Shown: positions 30,707 through 41,138 of the stretch, piece after piece
How the letters are laid out: each line of letters starts with the position of its first letter
Numbering within the stretch: position 1 is the stretch's first letter
NCBI RefSeq assembly: GCF_000417875.1
Contig: NW_006920876.1
Span: 536,678-600,677, forward strand
DNA length: 64,000 nt
Direction of reading: 5' to 3'
From: Pseudozyma flocculosa PF-1
Lineage: Eukaryota; Basidiomycota; Ustilaginomycetes; Ustilaginales; Ustilaginaceae
Made by a program: the position numbers and the translations under genes
The notes under the pieces: generated by a model
What the model was told of the DNA's origin: nothing
What the model saw: only the letters and a program-made list of their open reading frames with translations
Database searches by the model: none

Positions 30707-33700
30707 TCAGTGGTTCATGCCCTGCAGCCGGCCCTTTGCCCTCACGCCCGTGCCCCCTTGGCCAATCGGGATCTGGAAGACGCCCTGCTTGCCATCCTCG
30801 GCCTCCATCAGCGCCCGATTGGCCTCGACGGGTCGGATATCCTGCGCCGCCGTACCGACCGTGACGTGCGGGCGCCACCGTCCCTGACCCTGCCCGCCAC
30901 GGCCGCCCTGGACCGCCTCGAAGTCGGGCACCGAGGCCGACGAGACGTCGCGAACCGACAGCGCCATGACGCGGCCGTCCCAGATGAGTCGGTCGAGCAC
31001 CATGTCGAACTCGACGACGTCGTTCGAGGGTCGGCAGAGGTCCGCGTACCGCTCCCACCGTGCTGTGGCGCCGGCGACGTCTTCGGCCTGCTTGGCCGGC
31101 GCGTCTTTTGTCTCGGCGGCCTCGGGGTTGGTGATGCTTTGAGACTCCTGCTCCTTTGCCACGGCGGCCGAGTGCACCAAGGTAATGTGCGGGCGGAGCG
31201 TGATGCGCTTCTCCTGCCGCAGCTGGTGGAAAAACTCGCGGCCGCTCGCTATCGCCTCGGACGATGCATCGCTGCTTTGCCCTTCGTCGAAGAGCTTGCC
31301 GAGCACAGCGTGAAGGTCAAGCTCGACGGCGATGCCATAGTACCGCACCTTGACGCCACCGCCGCCGCCGCTGCCGGCCTTGGCCACCGCTCCCGCTTCC
31401 GCTTCCGCTCCGCCGGTGCCCTCGACGGCGTCCTTGTCGCCGGCACCGCCGGCGCTCTTCTTTTCAGACTTTGTCTCGCGCTTGACCGCCGGCTTGTACT
31501 CGACCGCCTTGGCCAGTGCGGCCTCGATGCGCGCGTCGTCGGGCATCGGCAGGCCCAGCATGGGGCAGAGGCCCTTGACGATGCGGCGCAGCGACGCCTC
31601 GAGCCCCTCGTCGACGCCGAGCCAGATGGTCTCGTCGAACTTGNNNNNNNNNNNNNNNNNNNNNNNNNNNNNNNNNNNNNNNNNNNNNNNNNNNNNNNNN
31701 NNNNNNNNNNNNNNNNNNNNNNNNNNNNNNNNNNNNCGTCGCCGAATCCCTCGGACCCCTCGCCGCCCAGGGTGCTGCCGTAGGGCTGCAGCTGCTCGAG
31801 GAAGCGCCACAGCACCGTCTCGTGGTCGCGCGTCCCCGCCGCGCCCGTCGTGTCGGCGCGCAACGTTTGGTGGTTGTCGCCGCGCGCCAGGATGCGGTCG
31901 GAGCAGATGCGGTGCAGCGCATTGAGCGGCAGCGCATCCAGCTGCCACGCCACGGCCACTGTGCGGATGCGCGGGATGGCGGGCGGAGCGGCCGATGCCT
32001 CGTCCTCGCCGCCGCCCTTGCCCTTTTTCTTCTTCGACGGCGGCTTGACGACCTGGTTAGGATCGCTGCGCTTCTGCATCAGCTCAATGAGCTCGTCGCG
32101 CTGCTGGAAGAGGTGGTTGTTCTTGTCGGCAAAGACGACGTCGTGCGCCTGGAGCTCCTTGTCGACGCTGGCGAGGAAGCCCTTCTTGCCCTTGAAGTCG
32201 TCGCTCTGCACGTGCGCGAACCCGAACAGCTCCGACAGCGCCACGGCGAGCACCGTCTTGCCGCAGCCGGGCACGGCGATGGGCGTGATGAGCGTCTTGG
32301 TAAACGGCCGCGTGTCCTCTGCCGCTGCTGCTTCGACGGCCGCCCCGTTGCTCCCGTCGCCCCCGCCCCCGCCCAGCGCGGCGAGCTTCTGCTGCCCCTC
32401 TGCCGCCTTGAGGTAGTCAAGGAACGTGTTGCGCAGCGCGATGATGCCCTTGCCCTCGCCGAACGTGGCAAACAGGTCCGGCCGCGCCTTTACGCCGTTG
32501 GCGCCGTACAGCCGGTCGTAGCACCACTGGATGAAGATGAGCGTCTCGGGCCGCTTGGACCTCGCCTGCGGCGGTTCCGGCGGCGCGATGCCCGCCTGGA
32601 TGGCCGCTGCCCGCTGCTTGGCCTCGGCTTCGCGCTTCTCGCGCTCGAGCTTCTTCTTCTCCCTCTTGAGCTGGCTCTTGCTCACCTTGGCCTCGCCGGT
32701 GTCGGCGTCGGCGTCGGCGTCGGCTGCTGCAGAGGACGTCGCCTCGGTGGTGGCCGGTTCGGCGGGGGAGGAGATGGGCTCGTCGACGGTGGCCGGCCCT
32801 GTTGCACCCGGGATGGTGTTTGCGCCGCTCCCGCCCCCACCGCGGGCGTGGACCGTCTTCTCCCACGCTGCCTTCTGCGAGAGCATCTTGCGCGTCAGCT
32901 CGCGCCAGTCGCGGTACATGAGGTAGGGCTCGTCGAACTTGACCTTGTAGAACCACGTCTGGCCCGGCGCGTACGGAGGCGACACGGGCGCGCGCGTCGA
33001 GCCCGCCGAGCTCGATTCGGCCTCGGTGGACGCGCCGCCCGACGACTGGCCGGCCGGGTCGGTGGACGGCATGCGGGTGCGGATGACGAAGCCCTCGATC
33101 GGCTCGCCCTCCCAGGATCCGGACATGCCGATGCGATCCGTCAGCTCGTGGAGCTCGGCGAGCGAGGCGACCTCGATGTAGCGCGTGGGGATAAAGCCCC
33201 ACTCCCGCGCAAAGGCGTCGACCTCGTCCATGGGCCGCGTGCGGAACGTGGCCGAGTTGGCATTGAGGCCGTGGAGGTGCAGTCCCGACTTCTCCGCCGG
33301 GTACTCGAGCACGTGCTCTTCGAAGCTGTCGTCGCACAGCTCAAAGACGGCCGTCTCGTTGCGCTGCCACAGCTCGCGGGCGAGCTGCTCGCGCGTCTTT
33401 GCGGCGCGGGCGAGGTGGACGTCGAGCCACTCCTCGCCCTTTTGGGCGTGGGTGACGGCGACGCCGTCGAGGGCGCCGGTCGAGTGCTTTGACGTGACGA
33501 CGAGCTGGTGATCGGACAGGGCGGCGATGAAGATGATGCAGCCGTTTTCCTTGAAGGTGAGGATATAGGGCGGGACGGTGTAGGCACGGATGGCCTCTGG
33601 CCTTGTCCAGGGCATCTCTGCCAGGTTGAAGAACTTGTCGTAGCCGCGCACGGCCACCCTGTGCTGGACGCTGCCATCGCGGGTGAGGAGCCTCTCGGTA

Positions 33701-34110
33701 AAGAGGCCGCGAGCGAGGGTGGGCAGGTCGGAGCCCGTTGTGCTGCTCTTGCGGTAGGCGAACTCGCTCGTCTTCCACGAGAGGAGGTGGTGCTGCTCGT
33801 CGCGCGGGCCCTGTACGCGGTGTCCGGTGGAGCGGATCAAGGGTTTGGGCCTCTTCCTGGCGGCGTCGAGGGCCTCTACGAGGCGGGTGGCCGAAGCGAC
33901 CTCGGCGGCCTTGCTGGCGTTGCCCCCCATGTGCTGCGAGGTCCCTGTGGGGCGCTGGGAGCTGTCGTTGCAGTCGCCGTCGTCGTAGTCGTCGTCGTCG
34001 TCGAGAGAGAGGCAGGCAAAGGCCGAGGACGGCGAGTTGGGCACCTTTGGCACGGGCTCGCCCAGCTCGTCGGCGGAGTCGGGTGGTGCGTGCGTGGCCG
34101 CCGCCTGCAT
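30707..34110 (-). CDS. TRL1: Fungal tRNA ligase, three-domain, interrupted by an assembly gap
   Basis: One exon read from ATG 34110 to TGA 30707, broken by 93 N. The N-terminal nucleotidyltransferase domain has the ligase motif FKENGCIIF with adenylated Lys 187, plus TSKHSTG and later FVIRTRMP. A Lys/Glu-rich linker leads to the polynucleotide kinase domain, with P-loop VPGCGKT near residue 615. The C-terminal cyclic phosphodiesterase domain shows two HxT motifs (PHITLVHS and PHVTVG). The enzyme heals and seals tRNA exons after intron removal and, in fungi, joins HAC1-type mRNA in the unfolded protein response. The two flanks of the gap are in different frames, so the true missing length is not 93 bp, or it hides an intron. 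Residues between the kinase and phosphodiesterase domains are lost in the gap. Identity is certain. Confidence 0.95.
31644..31736. other. Assembly gap of 93 N inside TRL1
   Basis: A run of 93 unknown bases. Upstream coding (in gene direction) ends near GGEGSEGFGD and resumes near KFDETIWLGV in another frame, so the gap size is nominal. Confidence 0.99.
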
Positions 34111-34625
34111 TTCGGATCGGGTTCCGCCGCGGCGAAGAGGGGTGTCGAATGCGTGTGTGCGATGACGATCGGATGGCAAAGGCGACGATGGTCGTCGGTA
34201 GTGGCAGCAGGTGCTAAGTTAGAGCGGGTGAGAGGGTGGGTGAGTGAGCGAGCGAGGCCCACCAGACGACCCCGTTCTGGATTTTGCCTCGTAAAAATCG
34301 CCGTCATTTTGGGCGCAGCTGGCCAGGCCCACCCGCGCCTTTCCTCCACCTCTTGCTTCGTTCGGCGCCACGCTGCGCTGTTGCTTTCTTCTTTCTGGCC
34401 GGGCTGCCTCTGTCCGGCAGTCATCCGAAACGCGGGTCTCGGGCAGCGGGCCGCTCCCAGGCTCACGGCCCCGCCGACCTCTCGGAATGGCCGGCCAAAT
34501 TGCGGGGCTGGAGCGGCTGCTCCGATGGCGGCGGCACCCTTCTACGCCCACCCACCCGCACCTCCCCATATCACCACCACCCGTCGTCCCTCTCTGCGCC
34601 GCTCGCACATACACCCTGGCCCAGC
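34111..34625. promoter_or_regulatory. Divergent promoter region of TRL1 and prefoldin subunit 6
   Basis: 515 bp separate the two outward-facing start codons. The right part contains pyrimidine-rich leader sequence. No individual factor site could be assigned. Confidence 0.5.
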
Positions 34626-35425
34626 ATGGAGGCAATCGTCGCAGAGTTCCAAAAGCTCCAGAACAGTGAGCACGCCGCGTCCACGGCTCACCAGCACGCT
34701 CGCAGGCAGACCCGCACGGGCGCTGATCCAACTCTCTCTCTCTCCCTCTCTCTCGGCCCGCTCCCTCGTCGACCCAACAGCATTCCAGACCACGGTCGAG
34801 GCAAGGCAGCGGCTCGACTCGCAGCTGTCAGAGAACCTCCAAGTGAAAAAGGTGAGCCCCTGCGCGCGCTCGAATGCCATTGCTGTCGAACTCGCCGGCT
34901 GAGTTGCATGGACGCGGCATCTCGTCGCTGCTCTCACCTCGCCGTCCACAGGAGTTCGACTCGCTATCGTCGTCAAACCAGATCTACAAGCTCATTGGTC
35001 CTGTGCTGGTCAAGCAGGACCAGACAGAGGCAAAGAGCAACGTCGACAAGCGCATCGAGTTTATCAAGTCCGAAATGTGAGCCCCGGCCGTGCCCAGGAA
35101 GATGTTTGAGGCGTCCAGAGAGCCCAGCTGACTCCCCTACCGCTGGCATCTTCCTGATCGATTATCTCCTCGCTCGCCACAGCGAGCGGGTCGAGAAGCA
35201 GCTGCAGGACCTCAACGACAAGATGGAGAAGAAGAAGGTCGAGGTGCGTGTCCCGACGCTGCTCGCGACTCAGGCCGCGAGTGTTTGCCCCGCTGACCCC
35301 GTCCCTTTGCTCTCCGTCCGTCCCCCTCGACTACACCGCCTCCTTCTCCGCCTTCTCAGATCGTTGCACTGCAGACGAAAGCACAAGAAGCCCAGGCTGG
35401 CTCCGGTCCTGCGATTGCGGCATAG
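34626..35425 (+). CDS. YKE2: Prefoldin subunit 6 (beta-type, Yke2/Gim1)
   Basis: Five small exons: 34626-34665, 34781-34851, 34952-35076, 35183-35243, 35360-35425; 120 residues. The sequence shows a beta-type prefoldin: an N-terminal helix (AIVAEFQKLQN, RQRLDSQLSENLQVKKEF), the central hairpin NQIYKLIGPVLVKQDQTEA, and a C-terminal coiled coil (RIEFIKSEIERVEKQLQDLNDKMEKKK). Prefoldin is a cytosolic hexamer that passes unfolded actin and tubulin to the CCT chaperonin. Length matches the family. It diverges from TRL1 on the left. Confidence 0.95.
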
Positions 35426-36237
35426 GTCCGGTCGGAGACGTCGCTGAGCGAGCAAATGCAGAAGATCGCCCACTGAAAACGCCCGGTCTGAATTGCAGGC
35501 CATGACTGTGGAGCTCGACGCCTGCCAGAGGTGGCAGGGAAAAGGGAGGAGCGCCTGGTCGTTACGACGATGGCAAGCTCATAGAGAGAGAGAGAGAGTC
35601 TTCGAGTGTGACTATAGCGAGAGAGCCCTCTGTGGCAGCGGAGGCAGCGCATGTAACTAGACGCAGATGCGCGGAAGTCGGGTGTGCGCCTTGCTTGAGC
35701 CAAAAAATGGCGGCGCGCCAGGTGTTGGTCCCTGGCTGGCTGGCCCCGCTGCGGAGCCAGGGCCAGCACGGCGCGGCATGCGTGGCCCGTGGGTCCGCCA
35801 GGACAGGCCAGGCCAGGCCAGCCCAGCCAAGACACTTCCGCAGGACCCTAGCCTGGCTCGGACCGCTCAATAACTGTGGCCAGGACGGCGTTTTCCACCC
35901 CACCACCACCACCATCATCACCCCCCGCCAACGCCGCCACAGCCTCTACCACTGCACTCTAGTCTCTTGCAACATCACGAGAGTGCTACCGCTCGACTCA
36001 GCGCACCCCGCCGCTTCTGCGCCCACCATTTGCCTGCTCAGCTCCACCGGGCTGGACCTGTCGACTGGCCCTCGAGCATCACACCCGCACGCTTCTAGAC
36101 TCACCGAGGCTTCACGAAGGTGAGGCTCAACGGCAACACCGCCATTGCCCGACGTAAATATTCCCCCACTCGCTCTCAACATCGTCAGCCCTGCCCGCGT
36201 GCTGCGAAGCTTTGCCACTTGGCTCCAGTGACTGAGG
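35426..36237. other. Intergenic, no gene recognised
   Basis: About 810 bp between the prefoldin and RING genes. It contains a short (AG)n run near 35583-35600 and a promoter-like pyrimidine tract near 35900. No supported coding exon was found. Confidence 0.5.
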
Positions 36238-38636
36238 ATGGAGGCGCCGACGACGAGCCGTGCCGCCGACAGGAAGAAGAGGTCGAGGTCGGCCTTCAAA
36301 GACGACGAAGGCGGGGAGGCAGAGCAGCAGCACCAGGAGAGTCTCGCAGCGGATTCGGGGTCCGCCGCTGCCAAGTCCGCGGCTCGCGACGACGATGGCC
36401 TGCCAGCAGTCACTCGTCAACGTTCGGCCTCTTCAGACAGGCCTGCGAGGAAGAACAAGAAGAGGAAGGCGAATGGTGAGTAGGGAACGACTCTGAACCC
36501 GCGAGCCGATGTGCCGGGAGACCAGCGATACTGACTTTCTCTTCTCGATGCACCGCATTCATGCACTGCAGTCGGAGCAGAGGTGATCGACGTCAGTCCA
36601 GAAGCGACACCGATGGCCGATGGCGCTGCTGAAGCAGAGGTTGAGCAGACCGCAGAAGCTGGCCCGTCCTCCTCATCACAAACCGCCAGCGACGCCAGAG
36701 ACGACGGACTCGCTGGCGACAAGGGAAAGACAAAGGCGCCGGGCGCCGTGGCAGAGGAGGGTCCGGATACCGAGCAAGCATCGACGCAACCTGCGGCAGC
36801 ATCGCCCTCTGCAGCGGCAGCAGCAGTGACCGCTTCGATCTCGACGGGCGATCCCCAGGAGCTGCAGCACGAGGTTGAGCGACTGCGAAAGGAGCTCTCG
36901 ACCAAGAACGAGCTCATCGAGACGCAGCGCTCGACCATCAAACACATCTATCACCAGTGCACCTGCACCATTTGCCTCGAGCTCGTGTGGAGACCCTTCA
37001 TGTGAGTTTTTGCGTCGGCTGGCATTTGCACCTTGATCCTCTTGTCATCGACATCTGGAGCTCACCTGCTCTGTCTCACTCTCGTCTGGCACCTCACCTC
37101 CCGCGCAGACTGGCGCCGTGCGGCCACACCTTCTGCGTCGTCTGCCTGATGTCGTGGTTCACCAAGCCGCTCGACAAGGAAGGCGACCTGCCGCCGGGCC
37201 TCAATGCCGAGGAGCGAGCAAGAGAGGAGCAGCGACGGACGCAGAGGCGCAAAAAGACCTGCCCGGCGTGCAGGACGGAGCTGGCGTGCCCGCCGGTCGA
37301 GATCTGGCTGGTCAAGGGCATGCTGGAGAAGCTCGACTCGGCAGCCAGGACCGTCGGCACCTCGGACTGCGGCCTGCCGGACGACACGCTGAGCTCGCTC
37401 GAGATCGCAAAGGCGAGGGGCGAGGATCTGCCCGCCGGGCCCAAGCTGTGGGAGGACATCTTCGACGGGCGTGGACCGAGAAGGATCCTCTACGACGAGG
37501 GCGATGGCGTCAGGCGGTGCGGAGAGTGCGCCAGTGAGATCTGGGAGGGTGTGTGCTCCAACCCGGACTGGTGAGTTTGTGCATCTGACACGGCGGGTCG
37601 GCCTCGAGCATGTCAGGCAGTCGCTGAACCTCGACAACCTTTCCCCTCTTCCGACTCCCTTCCGACTCTCTGCTGACAGCGGCATCGAGTACTCGGACAT
37701 GTCCGACGACGAGTACGGCTCAGACCTCTTGCTGCCCTCGGACGACATCCACGGCCACTTTGGCGGCTACTACGGCGGCGAAGCCAACGGCCGCCGCCAC
37801 CGCTCGCCGGGGTCCGACGGCTCGCGGTCCCGGGACAGCCAGTTCAGCGACAGCGAGGATGACATGCGCTCCTTTATCGAGGACGACCTCGACGAGGACG
37901 GCAGGAGGCACGCCGACGACGGCGATGACGACGACGAGGAAGATGATGGGTTCATCGACGGTCCCAGGCGGATCTACAGGCAGGCCGAGGCGATCGAGAT
38001 CTCGGACGACGAGGACGAGGACGACGCCAGCACGGATACGGACGACGACGGGGCCGGCAGAAGACGGCGGCGACGACGATTCCGGAGCGAGAGCACGATG
38101 ACGGGCTCATCGCGTGGCAGTGGACGCGAGGACGCTGCCGATGATGCCATCGAAGTGAGCTCGAACAGCGACGTCAGTCACGGATACGACGACGACGAAG
38201 ACGGGGCGCACGACCACCTGAGGGGACGTAGGGGGCGCGGTGCCGCCGGCGGGAGGCTCATGGACAGTGACGAGGAGTCGAGTGGGGGCGAAAGCCGCCG
38301 CAGCGACCACGATCGCGCGGAGAACGACGATGATGGCGACGAAGACATGGTATGTGCCTCTTTTCCGTTGCGATACCGCTCGACAAGCCAAGCTCAAACC
38401 TCGACACACACTGACGCCTCTGTCTCATCCTGCCTCCTTGCCTGAAGTCGTCGATCCAGGGCGGCAGCTTTGCCGGCTCCGATCGAGGCGAAGGAAGCTT
38501 CGAGACCGCCGACGGTTCTCACAGCAGCGGCAGCGGCGGCAGCAGCGATGGCGACAGCGACGGCGACGGCGAGAGACGCTCCGCCAGGACGGGCGGGAGC
38601 CGTCGCATCATCGACAGCGACGACGACGACTACTAG
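36238..38636 (+). CDS. RING-finger protein with acidic Ser/Asp-rich C-terminus, putative E3 ubiquitin ligase
   Basis: Five exons: 36238-36475, 36572-37001, 37109-37570, 37680-38349, 38448-38636; 662 residues. The N-terminus is basic then Ala/Glu/Ser-rich and disordered. A short coiled coil (LQHEVERLRKELSTKNELIETQR) precedes a C3HC4 RING: CTIC (211/214), CGHTFCVVC (227-235) and CPAC (274/277), with an unusually long 38-residue loop before the last pair. A second Cys group, RRCGECASEIWEGVCSNPDWC, follows, as in CHFR-like ligases. The last 330 residues alternate acidic runs with Arg and Ser, including DSDDE-type motifs, and end DSDDDDY. RING proteins recruit E2 enzymes. No FHA domain is seen, so it is not a full CHFR orthologue. 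Substrate unknown; a nuclear site is a guess from the charge pattern. Confidence 0.82.
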
Positions 38637-39133
38637 CTCCGTCCGCGATTGATCCATGCCACGCCGAGCACGCAGCTTTCTGTCAGCACCGCCCGCTCTT
38701 TGCCCGTCGACAACGCTCGATGCACCCTCGACGCGCCAACCCGATGCCACTGGGTCTCGAGCTGCGTCGACATATTTGTAACAACACTCAGCAAGCCAAC
38801 AAGGCAGCCAGGCAGGCAGCCCGACCCCTGATCACAGCGCCCTTCGCCATTCGTGTACGAGTCATCGCGAGCTCGTCAGAGTCGCTCTGCATGCAACATT
38901 GCTGCCTTCGCGAAGGTGAGACCAGGAGGCAGTGACTGCGGGGATTGCGGTGGTAGTACAAAGAGGGGGAGGCGGAGTGTCCATGCCGGTTCATCTACGA
39001 GCAGCGGGGTTTTGGTGGGGGAGCTGGCGGACAGGGTAGGGAGGGGCAGGGGCAAGGGGACTAGGGCGAGCGAGGAACCGACCTCGGCCACTGCGGGCGC
39101 GTGCACAGGATGCGCGGCCCCATGGCCGGCCGC
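38637..39133. other. Convergent 3' ends of RING gene and arginase
   Basis: This 497-bp tail-to-tail spacer should contain both 3' untranslated regions and poly(A) sites. No gene is visible. Confidence 0.5.
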
Positions 39134-40233
39134 CTAGAGGAGCGTCTCGCCCATGGCGGCGCGGACGAGGGAGCAGCCGACGGCGATGGTCTGCTGAGCG
39201 TCCCTGTCCTCGAGGAGTGACGGGTTGACCTCCATAAGATCGACGGCGACGAGGCAGCCCGTCTCGTAGAGGGCCTCGCAGATGTAGTGGCCCTCGCGGA
39301 AGGTGAGTCCGCCGCGGACCGGGGTGCCCGTCGAGGGGGCGACGGTGGGGTCGAGGGCGTCGACGTCAAACGACAGGTGGACGGGACGGTCGCGGCGGCT
39401 CGAGTTGCCGTTGACGTGGTCGAGGGCCATTTCGACGACCTTGCCGATGCCGTACTTGTCGACGTGGTGCATGCTGAACGCCTTGATGTTGTTGTCGCGC
39501 AGGATCTTGCGCTCGCCCGCATCAATGTCGCGGAGGCCGATGTAGACGAGGCTGTCGGACCGAAGCAGCGGCTTGGCGGGCACCCACGAGTTGAACGGCT
39601 CGACGTCGGTCCCCGGCAGGCCGAGGAGGAACGAGACGGGGCAGCCGTGCAGGTTGCCCGTCTCGGTCGTCTCTGGCGTGTTGATGTCGGCGTGGGCGTC
39701 GATCCAGATCAGCGCCGCGTCCGAGTGGACGCGCAGCGATCCAGACACGGTGCCGAGCGCGAGGCTGTGGTCGCCGCCGAGGGTGAGGGGCAGGTGGCCG
39801 GCGCGGGCGTGCTTCTCGACGGTATCCGCCACCGCCTTGGTGACGGCCGAGACGAGGCGGGGCTGCTTCATGACGCCGATGTCGGCATCGCTGGTGATTG
39901 TCTTTCCGATCTCTTCAAACTTCTGATGCCCGTTGAACTCGACCTTCCACCCGAGCTCCTCGAGCTGCTTGGGCAGGCCGGCCGAGACGAGGGCGTGCGG
40001 GCCCGTGTCGACGCCGGTGCGGCGCTGTTCGAGGGCGAGGCGGGAGGGGCAGGTCGTGGAGCGAGAGGGTCAGTCCACCGAGATCGTCTCCCAGACTGCT
40101 CGCCATAGACGCTCTCTCCCACACCACTGTCCCCATCTCTATGCGCAGCAGTGCCTCGTCTCTCACTCACCTGACCGCCGCTAAAGGGGCAACCGACGAT
40201 GGCCACCGTCTTTTCCTTAAGGAAGCGTCCCAT
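39134..40233 (-). CDS. CAR1: Arginase
   Basis: Two exons: 40233-40171 and 40024-39134; 317 residues. Ureohydrolase motifs with the Mn2+ ligands are all present: GGDHSLALG (His 107), IWIDAHADINT (Asp 130, His 132, Asp 134) and SFDVDALDPT, followed by GLTFREG. The start has the typical IVGCPFSGGQ strand. The enzyme hydrolyses arginine to ornithine and urea in the cytosol, the first step of arginine use as nitrogen source. The intron splits just after the GGQ turn. The 905 bp between this start and SUB2 is a shared divergent promoter. No mitochondrial presequence is seen. Confidence 0.97.
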
Positions 40234-41138
40234 GGTGATACTGTGGCGAATGGCAGCGGACTCGTTGCTGGTCGGATAGAGTGGCGACGGAAGGGATGAG
40301 CCTGGATCGAAAGACGGCGAGTGGGGCAGCGATGGTGGTGGTGGTGGTGGGCGGCGGAGACAAGTGACGACGCTGGCAGGCTTTAAGAAGAAGGGCCGGG
40401 CCAGCCGATAAGACGACTTTTCGGCGGCGAGACGTGCGCAGGAGCAGGACCCAGCGCCAAGGTGGCCGGGGATCGTCAGGGTCGAGGGGGAAGGACGGCG
40501 GGCAACTAGACCGCGAATCAGGCCGGCAAATGGCCCACATGCTCCACACGCCCTGCTCCAGCCCTTCCTCGCTCGGCGTCCAAGCCGCCCATCCTTTGCT
40601 CTGTGAGAGGACCTCCCGTAGCCCCGAGCCCACGCGATTGTGCGCCAAGAGGGAAGAGCTACATAGATAGGCCACCAATGGCAACATGCCGCGGGTGGCG
40701 CTGCTTGCACGCCGACGGCCTGGCCCGGGCTCAGTAGTCGGGGTCGACGGCGGCGGCGCGGCGCATACCTGACCGGCCCATGCCGGCTCGGGACCATCCG
40801 AATTTATCGGGCCGCTTCATCCATCGGGAGGGCCTGGTCAGGCCCCGCGGCTTTCGCACGAGATTTCCCCCCCCGGCCTCGATCACTCCAGCATCGCGTC
40901 TCGCGAAGCCCCCAGAGGCCGGGGCGCGCAGATGTCGGTCGCCCGCCCGTCCCACACAACGGCAGCCCATCCACAGAGAGGCACCCTGCAGCTGCGTCTG
41001 CTTTTGACATCTCGACTTGCTTGCTTGCCACCACCACCAACATCGACTCGGCCCTCTTCGACGTTCATCAGCCGACACTTCTCAGCTCCACGACTTTCAG
41101 TGCTACCCCTTGTTTCACCGACCCATACACATCCCACC
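40234..41138. promoter_or_regulatory. Divergent promoter region of arginase and SUB2
   Basis: 905 bp between two outward-facing starts. No individual element is assigned. A poly-C run sits at 40867-40875. Confidence 0.45.

Noticed and set aside
31822..33492. 556-codon + strand frame
   Set aside because: Antisense to the ligase and kinase domains of TRL1; no independent evidence.
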